Position numbers and translations under genes: made by a program. A stretch of 64,000 bases of DNA. It comes from Diabrotica undecimpunctata. Its lineage: Eukaryota > Arthropoda > Insecta > Coleoptera > Chrysomelidae. This document shows, piece after piece, positions 23,880 through 36,289 of this stretch. Each line of letters opens with the position of its first letter. Within the stretch, counting starts at the first letter, position 1. The notes beneath the pieces are model-generated. The model was not told the DNA's origin. It saw only the letters and a program-made list of their open reading frames with translations, and did not search any database. The stretch lies in contig NC_092804.1 of the NCBI RefSeq assembly GCF_040954645.1, positions 86,173,217-86,237,216 on the forward strand. The letters run 5' to 3'.

Positions 23880-25870
23880 TTGAACCGCGTTGATTCTCAT
23901 TGCGCCAAGCTTTCGACATCTTCTTTGATCTCTTCTTTAGGGCTTCCGAGGTCCCAGTCTTCCGAGCCCCCAGATACTACTACACTTATCACTAACCAAT
24001 GCATTACTGCTACTGGGAACAAAGGACGGTTCATTTATAACGTCGATGGTAACGTGATTTGGTTAGAGGTTGGCGGTGTAGAGGTTAGCGTTAGCGTGGG
24101 GATTAGCGCGAATATTTCAGACAGTATAATTTTGATTGGCGGGTGGAGCGGTCAATATTTTCTTTATGAGAGGTATCCATGTCGAAGGTAACCGTATGCC
24201 GTCATCTCTTTTATTAAGGCAATTTGGCCTTTTTTCCAATTTTTATGGCTTCGCGGATAATTCTTAGTTTATAGAAGTGGATGGGGCTATATTTCTGGAG
24301 TTTTCATAATCAATTTTGTGACCTGTATGAAGATAGTATTGACCTAGAGCTGAAATTGAATCTGAATTCCGAACAGAAATGGAATGTTCATCAATCCAAT
24401 TTTGGGTGCTACGATTGATTTGTTTGACCTATATAGGATCGGGGGAAGTCTGCACAAGGAATTTCATAAACTCCGTGTTGTTCATTTGAAATATTTTCTT
24501 TGATTGATCGGACACAAGATGAAAATTTTTAAGGGGGGTAAATATTGTCTTTATTCCTCTTGATTTAAGAATTTTATCGATTTTGTCAGTGACATATTTG
24601 ATAAGGAAGAAAAGCTTTCGTATGATGAGGATCTGAATCTTTAGGTTGAGATTGAGTGGGAGATTGATGTTTGTGGATGCTCCTATTGGTGTGATTTTCG
24701 CGATAACCGTTTTAGATGAGGGCTTATTTTAAACTAAAGAGCTCAGCGGGACTACTTGCATCGTCGCAAAGGCTTATTTATCTGGAGACAAGCGTATTAA
24801 TGTCTAAATTAATTTGTGAAGGTGGATGATGAGAGTTGACATGCAAGTACCGATTGGTATGGGTGGGTTTTCGATAAAGAGAGTGGTGAAAACTTTAGGA
24901 TTGGTTTTTTTTATAATAACGTCGAGAAACGGCAGGAATGAATCATTTTCCACCTTTATCGTAAACTGGATACTAGGATGTATACCATTCATCATCATAA
25001 GCGGCTCGACAATCCGTTGTGGATCTTGGCCTGCTCACAAAGAAGTCGCCACTCCTGTCGATTCCTGGCAACTTCCCTCCATCTTCTAACCCCTAGAATC
25101 TGTAGGTCTTCTTCCACATCATCAATCCATCTCATTCGTGGTCGTCCTCTGCTTCTTGTGCCCTCTGGTTGTGAAAATGTTAATCTGAACCATCATAATC
25201 TAACCCATCTGAATGTATACCATTCAGATGGGTTTAAAAAGACACCAAAGCATCCCGGCTATGGGGCCAAATGACGAATGTATCGTCAAAATATCATAGC
25301 CAACATGTGGGTTTGAGCATTGGTGTGGATAGTGCTCTAGTCTCGAAGTAGTCCATAAAGATATTGGCAATTACTGGAGATAGTGGGGAGCCCATTCGAG
25401 CACCATTTATTTGTCTGTAGAATTGATTTTGGAAGATGAACTAAGTGTTGGACATACAATGTTTATTGAAAGATAAGTGGTCTTGATGAATAGGGTATTT
25501 AGTTTTCAGAATTTTTAGAGTTTCGTCAATAGGAATATCTGTAAAGAGTCAAATGATATCGAAACTTACTAGAATATCTGACAGTGAGATAGGGTATTGT
25601 TTAAGAAGTTCGATGAAATGAAAAGAATTTTTGACGAAGGATGAAGCAAATTTTTCCATGAGAGGTTGTAGAGTTTTGGCCAAGTACTACGCCAATGGTT
25701 GTGTAGGGCACTTGTATGCACTGACAATGACGTAGAGAAATATCGGGTTTGTGAATTTTGGGTAGGCTATATATTCGAGGTATTCTGGAAGACTTTTCAC
25801 GAGGAATTAGAGAGTGTTTTATATTAACAATGGCACCGATTCATACACGTTTCATAGTTTAACGAATTGT
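23880..25870 (-). pseudogene. Penelope-like element PLE-A (RT and GIY-YIG remnants)
   Basis: Read on the minus strand. RT pieces from about 25830 down: SDILVSFDI and LFTDIPIDETLKILKTKYPI, then FYRQINGARMGSPLSPVIAN, YFDDTFVIWPHSRDAL (catalytic FDD) and GIHPSIQFTIKVENDSFLPF followed by LDVIIKK. The endonuclease part at about 24500-24250 has GVYEIPCADFPRSYIGQTNQ, a GIY-YIG nuclease. The order RT then GIY-YIG defines Penelope-like elements, which prime reverse transcription at nicked DNA. Several stops and frameshifts make it inactive. A 221-bp LINE piece (24992-25212) interrupts the RT. The minus-strand 3' end near 23909-23942 has a hammerhead-like motif. (TA)n arrays sit on both sides. Confidence 0.8.
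24992..25212 (-). mobile_element. 5'-truncated LINE insertion in PLE-A
   Basis: A 221-bp insert flanked by the 14-bp direct repeat ATGTATACCATTCA (24978-24991 and 25213-25226). The PLE reading on the two sides joins smoothly when the insert and one repeat are set aside. On the minus strand it encodes a LINE C-terminal tail (RMRWIDDVEEDLQILGVRRW then REVARNRQEWR) and ends with a TTATGATGATGA-type simple repeat, as expected for the 3' end of a 5'-truncated non-LTR retrotransposon of the RTE-like kind. Confidence 0.88.
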
Positions 25871-25899
25871 GCCCTTGCGTCATAAATATTTGGCTTTTC

Positions 25900-25904
<5 letters not shown>

Positions 25905-25976
<72 letters not shown>
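25905..25976. repeat. (TA)n microsatellite
   Basis: About 72 bp of TA lying at the 5' side of PLE-A. Confidence 0.97.
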
Positions 25977-25978
<2 letters not shown>

Positions 25979-26449
25979 GTATCTGTACCGTGGAGGTAAA
26001 CAGTCGTATATCCATAATGTATACATTTGCAGGAAAACGCAAAACATAGAGACTAGTCAATAAACTATAAAAAATTTTGTACTTCCATTTTATTGAATTC
26101 AATATTGGTATATTACACTACGTAAATGAAAATCTATTACTAGATATTAGTATTGTTAAGAAATGATTTACCTGGTGTACGATATTGGGAGTTACGACTT
26201 TTTACCTCTATGTCTTTAAATAGGTAATATGCAAAATAAAAATCGTAAGTAATGACAAAAATATTATATTGTGTGTTTAAAAATGCAAAAGCCAAATCAC
26301 AATGTTTGAAACAAAAAAAAAGTCGTAAGTAGAAAAAATATAAAACTTAAATATTTTTACTTTAGTTGTCGCTGTCGCTGTCACTGTCACATACTTGCTG
26401 CTTTGAAATTGACAACTGTTAGCAGAAATTGGGATTCACTAGCAAAGCT
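25977..26449. other. AT-rich flank of the transposase-like element
   Basis: No gene. A TGTCGCTGTCGCTGTCACTGTCAC hexamer-like repeat lies near 26367-26390. It may be the 3' untranslated part of the transposase-like gene that starts at 26450 on the minus strand. Confidence 0.4.
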
Positions 26450-26831
26450 TTAATAAATATTTGTATTTTTTTTTGGTGATACCTTTGATATCGTACGCAT
26501 AGCAGGTAATTGATCAGGAAATGGTATTTGAGTTCCCTCTGATCTTGATACATTCAAACTCATAAAATTTTGGTTTGTAAAGTTTGTTTTATAAAAAATA
26601 GTTAACGGCGACGCAGCGCGAATTTGAAGGTGCACCATAGATGAAATAAGGAACTCCTGTTTTTAATTATTCCGTTTTTTACCAATACATGGTGAGTGAG
26701 ATTTGACATACAATATTTCAAAATTTTTGAAATCCGATACCTCCATTTGGCAATCACAGTTGCACCTGTAGAGCGGATTAACTGCTGCCAGTCCCAAGGC
26801 GTAAGGATTTCCATTGTTGCTTGTTTTTTTA
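26450..26831 (-). pseudogene. Uncharacterised transposase-like protein, C-terminal part
   Basis: Minus strand. MEILTPWDWQQLIRSTGA (26814 downwards) continues in a shifted frame as TNFTNQNFMSLNVSRSEGTQ and ends with QLPAMRTISKVSPKKNTNIY. This is the C-terminal end of the same protein whose N-terminal and central parts lie at 31280-33271; a BEL element splits them at the duplicated ACGTC. From memory, this resembles a widespread insect family of unnamed large proteins with a likely RNase H-fold (DDE-like) core, but I cannot name it. At least one frameshift. Confidence 0.6.
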
Positions 26832-26836
26832 ACGTC

Positions 26837-27363
26837 TGGAAAGTTTCGAAAGTAGATTTGAGGTTCGAATCGGTTTATAAATGCCCCTTTGTCCGCTTCT
26901 AGTCGATCGACGATGATAGGTATAATAAAAGGTTGAAGTTGTGAAGTAAAAGTGTTGATTTTATTGACAGCTACTGGTAATTACACAATATGATGTTCGT
27001 TAGGTAACTACTTATGATTGACTGTAGTAGACTGCGCTCACATTAGCTCAAATCCCCAATTTATAATCTCACAAATATTTCATACCTAAGCACAGAGGTT
27101 ATTGCTTCCTATCATACCATACCAACTTTGCACTATTAGCTTACATTACAATTTAATCTAGGCCATCATTGCAATACTTAGGAAGTTCAATTAGAAAAAA
27201 TGTATTATTCGACAATCCATTAACAGGCGAATGGATTTTAATTATTAAAATATTACTCGATATCATTTTCACAATGTCACCTATACACGGTGAAACTATA
27301 ATAGATAAAGAAGTTAAGAATAATGTGAGATTACAAATTAAGGGATTAATTTGTGATTGAACA
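26837..27363 (-). repeat. BEL 3' LTR
   Basis: 527 bp, nearly identical to 30750-31274 with scattered substitutions (for example TTTCGAAAGTAGATTTGAGG here against TTTCGAACTTGGATTTGAGG in the other). The LTR differences show the insertion is not brand new. Confidence 0.92.
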
Positions 27364-27779
27364 TATTGGCCACTATATAAAAAAAAAACAAACAGACGAC
27401 CAATAGAAGTATTTAAAACATATAAAATATAAAATAATAATATACCAATAAACATAACACTAATTCACTCGGTTTTTGAATTATTATCTTACTCGAGCAG
27501 TGCTACCTATAATTTGATTATTTAGAATTTATGTTTCAGCTCAACTATCTAATTCATATCTAAGCTCATTAAGTGAAACTGATCTAGGAGGGGCTTTCTT
27601 TAAAGTACTACTTAAATTTGGTTGTGATAAAGTATGTCTTCGAGGCGCTGGATAAGGTTGGATGCAAGAACCTTGATGCCTTTGTTTTCTGGCTCTCTTG
27701 GAGTTTCGAATATATCTGACTACCTTCCTTTATTTTCATATGTTACTTAAAATTAGTATTGTAATCTACTGCAAGTAGA

Positions 27780-28004
27780 TTCCTTGGGACCAACAATGAA
27801 TGCACAACACCACCTCTTCTTTTTCTAGGTTTGTGTCTCTTTGAAATTTCTTCTCTCATTGCAGCAGTCTCGCATATGCTTGCTGTTTTGAGTCCCCTAA
27901 TAGGCTTGTATTAGAATTAAAGGGCATTTTAACTTCAAATCTTCCTTCGTTATCCCTTTTTACTGTTTTTTGTAATATTCTTCACACTCTTTTTCTTCTA
28001 CTGA
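27780..28004 (-). pseudogene. BEL pol remnant just upstream of RT
   Basis: On the minus strand after the repeat array, broken frames read EECEEYYKKTVKRDNEGRFE, then VKMPFNSNTSLLGDSKQQAY. This matches the conserved BEL segment before RT (C-E-x-F...T..RD..GRF.V.LPF....LGDS...A). The RT palm, RNase H and integrase are absent; the remaining 27364-27780 has only short basic frames. Confidence 0.6.
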
Positions 28005-28665
28005 AAGAGTATTGCTTTGATCTACTTCTTCTAACTCTATTTTGCGGCCTTCTGTTCTCAGAATTCCCTCTGTTATCATACTGACCTGAACCACTAGAAT
28101 TTGCTCTATTTTGTGGCTTTCTGTTTTCAGAATTCTTTCTGTTATCATACTGGCACCCACTAAAATTTATTCTATTTTGTGGCCTTCTGTTTTCAGAAAT
28201 CCTTCTGTTATCATACTGGCATCCACTAAAATTTATTCTATTTTGTGGCCTTCTGTTTTCAGAAATCCTTCTGTTATCATACTGGCACCCACTAAAATTT
28301 ATTCTATTTTGTGGCCTTCTGTTTTCAGAAATCCTTCTGTTATCATACTGGCACCCACTAAAATTTATTCTATTTTGTGGCCTTCTGTTTTCAGAAATCC
28401 TTCTGTTATCATACTGGCACCCACTAAAATTGATTCTATTTTGTGGCCTTCTGTTTTCAGAAATCCTTCTGCTATCATACTGGCACCCACTAGAATTTTG
28501 TCTATTTTGTGGCCTTCTGTTCTCAGAATTCCTTCTGTTATCATACTGACCTGACCCACTAGAATTTGGTCTATTTTGTGGCCTTATGTTTTCAGAATTC
28601 TTTCTGTTATCATACTGGCACCCACTAAAATTTATTCTATTTATTCTGACGTGTGTAGTAATGAA
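28005..28665 (-). repeat. Nine-copy 66/69-bp coding minisatellite inside the BEL element
   Basis: Copies start at about 28072, 28141, 28207, 28273, 28339, 28405, 28471, 28537 and 28606. Spacing is 66 bp except for 69-bp units at the two ends, always a multiple of three. The minus-strand ORF (28692-27982, 236 aa) reads units like CQYDNRRISENRRPQNRINF plus SG; the 69-bp units have an extra residue (SGSGQYD). The peptide is Arg/Asn/Gln/Ser-rich with no known fold. It follows the gag zinc motifs and precedes the pol remnant, that is, in the place of protease. Confidence 0.93.
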
Positions 28666-29669
28666 TGGTGCTGTCCACCACATTCTGCACATCTATGATA
28701 GGAATTACATGGTACTTCCCTTTTGTGTAGTAGGCATCTACCGCACCATTGCTTTTCCTTTACGATTTTGTTTCTTTCACGTACTTGTTGACGTAGAAAC
28801 GTTATACATTTCAACAGTTTATGTTCTTCATGACACACCACACAGGTTATCTTCTTCTTTACCTGTTGTCTATGATATGTTCCTTTCCTTTCTGTTTCCA
28901 ACATCTTCAATGTCTGGAATCTTCTTTGTAGGAATTCCTGTGTTGACTTATATGTCGGAATGTCCCTACTGTCTTGAATTGACGTTTCATATAATCTCCT
29001 GGTTTCTGTGTCCCACTTGAACATACTTATCCTTGCTTTAAGAGGGCTCCAGGACTCTGTCATTATACCTAGTCCACTAATGGCTTCTAAGCATTCGTGG
29101 AGAGTATCATGTAATGTTTTCAGCGCCTTTGCTGACGTTTCTTTTAGCTCCGCAGCCTGAAGGATCTTGTCTATTAATATAAATAGATTCATCCTTGGAT
29201 TATCGTACCGATCTTGCAACATTTTCCAGGCAGCACTGTAGTTTGCTTCTGTTGTGTTTAAATGTTGTATTATTCTACTTGCTTCTCCTCGGAGGCTTGT
29301 CTTCAGATACTGCATTTTTTCCACATTTGATAGTTGGTTATTCTCATGTATCAAACGTTTAAAAATATCATAGAATGTTACCCAGGATTCATACCTTCCC
29401 TCAAAACAGGGTAACTGCACTTGGGGTAATATTATTTTGTCTTTCTTGCATCCTTTCGCCTCTAATCTCTTATTTTCTTTTATGATCGACCGCACCCTTC
29501 TTCTCATTGCATAAAATCTTTCTATTTCACCTTCTTCTAGTGTATCCTGTTCATTGTCCACAGTTATTTCCATTATTAAAGCATCTATTTTTTGTACCTC
29601 TTCTTTTAAATCTTCTTGTATATCTTCATCGGTTTCGTCGTCTTCCAATAAATGATGAAGTTTTCCCAT
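28641..29669 (-). CDS. gag: BEL/Pao gag (DUF1759-like) with Cys/His motifs
   Basis: A 342-residue ORF. An acidic N-terminus is followed by the BEL gag core: [20 protein letters not shown], then [20 protein letters not shown] and [12 protein letters not shown], which matches the 'LPKLELPKFSG...W..F...LVHNN..LS...K..YL...L.G.A' pattern of the family. Near the C-terminus are Cys/His clusters: [13 protein letters not shown] and [14 protein letters not shown], then [13 protein letters not shown]. These bind RNA in the retrotransposon particle. The ORF ends in TAA just as the tandem-repeat ORF takes over in another frame, so a normal gag-pol continuation is broken. Confidence 0.82.
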   Translation of the reverse strand: MGKLHHLLEDDETDEDIQEDLKEEVQKIDALIMEITVDNEQDTLEEGEIERFYAMRRRVRSIIKENKRLEAKGCKKDKIILPQVQLPCFEGRYESWVTFYDIFKRLIHENNQLSNVEKMQYLKTSLRGEASRIIQHLNTTEANYSAAWKMLQDRYDNPRMNLFILIDKILQAAELKETSAKALKTLHDTLHECLEAISGLGIMTESWSPLKARISMFKWDTETRRLYETSIQDSRDIPTYKSTQEFLQRRFQTLKMLETERKGTYHRQQVKKKITCVVCHEEHKLLKCITFLRQQVRERNKIVKEKQWCGRCLLHKREVPCNSYHRCAECGGQHHSLLHTSE

Positions 29670-29748
29670 CCTAATTTCTACTTCTCTACTTTTTGTCGAA
29701 GACTTGTACGAATTTTTAATAAAATCCTCTAAAGTCTTTTTCGTTTCT

Positions 29749-30012
29749 TCATTTCTTTTTTGTACTTGTTCGTAAAAGTTGTAAAATATTTATCAACTCT
29801 CGAACCCTTCTCTTCAATTTCTGTGTTTTATCTTCAAAATCGTTCCACAATTCACCAAGTGTCTGTCTTTTGATGTTTAAGTATTCTCTCGTTCGTTTTT
29901 CTTTCCGAAGTTTTCGTAAATTATTACAAAACTTTGTAATTTCTTGACCTAGCTTTTCTTGATCTAAATATAATCGCTCCATTTCAAACGTATATAAGTT
30001 TGACCTAAACAA
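29749..30012 (-). pseudogene. BEL gag N-terminal segment
   Basis: An 87-residue Lys/Arg/Glu-rich coiled-coil-like stretch (RLYLDQEKLGQEITKFCNNL then RKLRKEKRTREYLN) that ends in a stop about 80 nt before the main gag frame. In BEL elements a charged helical N-terminus precedes the DUF1759-type region, so this is probably the first part of gag with a frame break between. Confidence 0.5.
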
Positions 30013-30729
30013 AACTTTTAAAGTCTCAGCAAGATTACCTTAGACAATAACGAATGAACTTGTCTAACCTTGCTGACACGGCTTATTATACAAATTAAAG
30101 AATGTAATATTATCACTTGTAACCAGAGAGAAAAAATTCTTTATATAAAAAATGCAAATACTACAGAATACTACATATTTGGAATAAATGAACTCTAAAT
30201 GTGTATAAAAATAACGATTTGTCACGATATTTCCCTATATTATGAAAATCAAATGTTTTAAGAATTTTAAATTGTAAAAATCAAAATTATCGAGTATAAT
30301 TAAAATTAAAATAATTAAGCTATTAGATTTGAATTAGCTGTAGACAAACTATTACTTTTTTAAGTAAAAAGGTATTCGGAATAAAAATATTTCAATTAAG
30401 TATTATTAAATTTGAATCTTAAGTTTCTTTAATAATCTTTTTAATTTATAATAAAATGCACTGCTCTAAATGATAATAAATATTCAAAAACTTACAGTTT
30501 TATCCCGACGTTCTGTTGTATGTTCCTGCTTCCTTCTTAGAACTGCAACTGGAACTGGTGAGCTGGATCTCTGGATGCTACTAGATTTTTCTGGTCTTTT
30601 TAATTTCTTTTTTCTTTTCTCCACACTTCAAATTCAATCCTTGATCTTGTACGGAACTGGGAAACAGCTATTTAGGTCGCTAAGGGTCGTCTCCCTCAAA
30701 GCTCCAAACCAATTAACGCCCTTTTGATG

Positions 30730-30749
30730 ATGTTTTGTCGAAGGACCAA
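30730..30749 (-). other. Candidate BEL primer-binding site
   Basis: Directly after the 5' LTR end (minus strand) the sequence reads TTGGTCCTTCGACAAAACA. The TGG start matches the complement of tRNA 3' CCA. I cannot say which tRNA. Confidence 0.5.
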
Positions 30750-31274
30750 TGGAAAGTTTCGAACTTGGATTTGAGGATCGAATCGGTTTATAAATGCCCC
30801 TTTGTCCGCTTCTAGTCGATCGACGATGATAGGTATAATAAAAGGTTGAAGTTGTGGAGTAGAAGTGTTGATTTATTGACAGCTACTGGTAATTACACAA
30901 TATGATGTTCGTTAGGTAACTACTTATGATTGACTGTAGTAGACTGCGCTCACATGAGCTTAAATCCCCAATTTATAATCTCACAAATATTTCATACCTA
31001 AGCACAGAGTTTATTGCTTCCTATCATACCATAGCATTTTTGCACCATTACCTTACATTACAATTTAATCTAGGCCATCATTGCAATACTTAGGAAGTTC
31101 AATTAGAAAAATATATTATTCGACAATTCATTAACAGGTGAATGGACTTTAATTATTAAAATATTACTCGATATCATTTTCACAATGTCACTTATACACG
31201 GTGAAACTATAATAAATTAAGAAGTTAAGAATAATGTGAGATTACAAATGAAGGGGTTAATTTGTGATTGAACA
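30750..31274 (-). repeat. BEL 5' LTR
   Basis: 525 bp copy of the LTR at 26837-27363. On the minus strand it is followed immediately by TTGGTCCTTCGACAA, a TGG-initiated candidate primer-binding site. Confidence 0.92.
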
Positions 31275-31279
31275 ACGTC

Positions 31280-33271
31280 CTTTCAATTAAACCATGAACA
31301 TGGTCTACCTCCATGTGGGTATGGCCTCTCAACAAAAGCTTGTGGTCTATTGTTTTAAATTTGGACATATGTTTAGTTGCCATAGGTAACTGAACATCAT
31401 CATTATATTACGATTTTTACTGGGACAATTTTCCGACCAAATAAAAATTTTCTACCGTAGAATTTGCAAGAACAATTTCACTCCACTTCAATAATGCTGA
31501 AGCAATTTCATGTCCACCCCTTCCAGCTTTCGATTCGTCCCACACCATGCAGTAAGCCTTGTTTATGTTGGAATCATAAATTGTTAGGTTTAACAAACAG
31601 GTTAAGGGGTTGGAAGACATTTTTTGTAGTTTGATCATAATCACTTTGGTTTTATCAACTGATAATGTACTTGTTATTTTGTCGCTCTTCTTTTCAGTAT
31701 ACTTCATATCGGCGTCGTGAAAATAATCTTCATATTTCTGACGAACGGCAGCCGTTGCCTCATCTTGACCACCTTTGAGTTGTTGACTAAATTTATCGCA
31801 TCCATCGCATGTATCAACTGAGGGAGTTTTAAATCCCAGGTTAAATTCAGAATAGAAATTTTTTTTTATAGCCACAGCTTGGCAGTTTCTGCTTTGGGAA
31901 CTCCATTATCTTTACATTTTGCCAAATATAATATGTACATTTTATCCTTATTTAATTCAGGTCCTACATAATTTTGCTAGTTTTGTTTCGTGTGCAGTGG
32001 CTTTCATAATAAGAAAATGAATCTATGTGTGAGCGCACCCTGTTGAGCGTCGCATTGCTTAATTTGTTAGGCGGAACATGTCTACCTCGCATATCCAGCG
32101 ATACAAATCCCCCAGTATTATACTTTTTCAAGGCATTGCGAACCACAGTTTCAGATATGCCTAGCGTATTGAGAAAAAATACTTTGCAAACATCAACTGT
32201 ATTACCTGATTTTATATCAAACTTGTAACTTATGGTTTGTTTTCTTTGATCATGTCTGCTTCCGTCTTTAGGTCTATGACGATCTGTAGATTTGGAAGTG
32301 ATGTGTGATGCCACAAATTGGAGTTTTAATTCCCAACTTTTCTGTTTCGTCCAATAATTTTCAAAAATCTGCCTTCCTACTGCGTCGGTGAATTCGTTCA
32401 CGCAATGTTTTCTACATGTTGCATAACCTGGTTTCATTGATTTTGCTTTTATATTTTTACCAGACTTAGCAATATGTTCTTCTCCTAATTGAGTTGCTGC
32501 ATCTCGTTGAGTTACTTTCCAGGTTTTTATTTGTTTGATACGTTTTTTTGTTTTTGGAGTCTCTGACAAAAGTTGAAGTGGTGATGATTTAGAACTCGGG
32601 CCAGCAGTTTTGTGATTATCTACCTTCTATACAGCTTCACCTCTCTGCACAATGCTTTCTGCAATTTCCATGCCATGCGTATTGATGTCGTCACCATTAG
32701 AACTACTTGGCGTATAATCGGGATCATCAACGCTGTCACCGTCTGAATAGTCTCCAACAATTTTACTCTGACAACTGCTGTTAGCAATTAGCAGATGAGA
32801 TGCAGATATCAGTAATGCAGGTGCACTGGTCTCCCCTGCTAGCATATCTTTACTACTATCTCCAATAGTTGTCGGCTGACCATTGCCAGCATCAACTTGA
32901 GCAGTTGATTTACAATCAATACTGTATAGGTCATCGGAAGACAAGCTCTGATCATTTTTACCTGAAACAATAGGCAACATTTTATTACAGGTAAAAAGTC
33001 ATATCTCCACTAGAAGGACTTAGTACTTCATAAATATAGGTTAAAATTGACTCACATTAATTAAAAAATAGTAATAGCATACAAAACTAGCATTGCATTA
33101 TCAGTGAAAACAAGTTTAACAAAGAGTGAACAGCTAAATACTAAATGTAGGTACATAGCCTTACTTTTTCTTACCTTGCAATAAATTATCTCGCGTTTCT
33201 ATGAGGTTCATAATTTTAGACACTCTTGCACTAATTAATTGACGTAAATGTTTGTTTTCATTAGAAGTCAT
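31280..33271 (-). pseudogene. Uncharacterised transposase-like gene, N-terminal and central parts
   Basis: Minus strand. Exon 1 (33271-33175) encodes MTSNENKHLRQLISARVSKI; its donor CAAG|GTAAGA and the acceptor TTTCAG at 32962-32967 define a 213-nt intron, and the frames join in phase. Exon 2 has an acidic stretch (DYSDGDSVDDPDYTPSSSNG), a domain with VCKVFFLNTLGISETVV and RGRHVPPNK (32569-31964), then TPSVDTCDGCDKFSQQL and VWDESKAGRGGHEIASALL (31875-31417). After a frameshift it reads WSENCPSKNRN, then GHTHMEVDHVHGLIER, where it is cut by the BEL element. The pattern W-S-(D/E)-N-C and GH-x-H-x-E-x-D-x-V-H suggests an RNase H-fold nuclease or transposase core. This is inference; I know of no experimentally named family. 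Stops and frameshifts are present. Confidence 0.6.
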
Positions 33272-33594
33272 GTTAATTCTAACGTTGGTAGAAGCAATAA
33301 AGTAAAATAATAACAACAGTAACACATGGTAATACCCTCAACTAAATATCATTTAACCCAGATACTCCTAAAACTTTTTATCTCAAAATTTTTATTAAAT
33401 TCTGCTATGAATTGCTTTCTACTTCAATTATATACAAGTTTTACAAATAAAATTTTTCATTTAGGTTGGCCGTTTTTGAGTTATCAGGTGTATGTTATAA
33501 CCAACAGTAGGAATTCAAGCTACTTAAGGATCAATGATTTCATTATACAATAAATGAAACTATAAGTATATAAGTATAAAAATTAAAGTTATTC

Positions 33595-34970
<1,376 letters not shown>

Positions 34971-35389
34971 GTTACAAAATGTTATGACTGAGTAGCATGT
35001 TATCCTACCGTATGTTATAAGATACAGTCGTTTTTGAGCATTATTTTTCCCAGAAAAAAGAATAAATATTGATAACAGTAATAACTATAGTAAAATATAA
35101 TCCAAAACGAAAGTAAATGTTAAATCTTTCTGAAAAAATAATGCCATAGTATCCTCAAAATACTTAATTCCTTTTATCCATTTTGTATATACCACGTGCG
35201 CTAATATTTATTGCAAATTTTCGACACCCTACTTAGCTAAACGTCGACTGCAGATAAATGCAAACCACTACTGATGCATATTTAAAAAGCAGGCAACGTT
35301 GTGACATCTTGTGAATAATAGTAAAAGTCGAATAATACAGGAATTTGTAAAGCGTATGTTTTAACGGACAGTAGGAGTATCTGGGTTAA

Positions 35390-35747
<358 letters not shown>

Positions 35748-35988
35748 CAAACATTTTCTGGAATAAACTTATATAACTCAGTAAGTGATAAAAAAAGAAA
35801 GCGGATATTTTAAAATACCAACAAGACATCAAATCTCGAATCATTAAATTGGTTAAAATTCTTGTAACAAATAGAGGAAAAAATTTATTAAGGTCTTGTA
35901 AAGTAGCGTCGATATACAGATGCTACTTTGCAAGAGGATGATTAATTCATGGTAAAAGCATATTGTATCGATGTCAAAATTATAGCAG

Positions 35989-35992
<4 letters not shown>

Positions 35993-36060
<68 letters not shown>
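35993..36060. repeat. (TA)n microsatellite
   Basis: About 68 bp of pure TA, 250 bp after the previous array. Confidence 0.97.
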
Positions 36061-36063
<3 letters not shown>

Positions 36064-36289
36064 TTCAGGGTTTTACCGTTTACTCGTTGCCATTATGTAC
36101 ATGGAAATTTATATCCCACTTTCATTATGAATCATTTTAGCATCAGAAATTTGGCATCGCTGTTGAATATAATATTACTCACAACAAAATAGTCAATTAA
36201 TTTAAGAATATATATTTTTTTCATCCATAAATCATTCTGGTGTCATGTTTGGTTAAAAGTAACGGGTTATGGTATATTGCACCTTCCTA

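Larger units (their letters stand above)
26832..31279 (-). mobile_element. BEL/Pao LTR retrotransposon with internal deletion, TSD ACGTC
   Basis: Two direct LTRs (26837-27363 and 30750-31274) enclose a 3.4 kb internal region read on the minus strand. The 5-bp duplication ACGTC lies at 26832-26836 and 31275-31279. On the minus strand the LTRs open TGTTCAATCAC and close CTTTCCA. The internal region holds a BEL gag, a tandem-repeat ORF and a short pol remnant; protease is not seen and most RT, RNase H and integrase are gone, so the copy is non-autonomous. It is inserted into the transposase-like gene of 26450-33271. Confidence 0.9.

Noticed and set aside
28111..28554. The + strand 147-aa ORF across the BEL minisatellite
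   Set aside because: It is the antisense of the repeat; gag and the pol remnant on the minus strand fix the coding direction.
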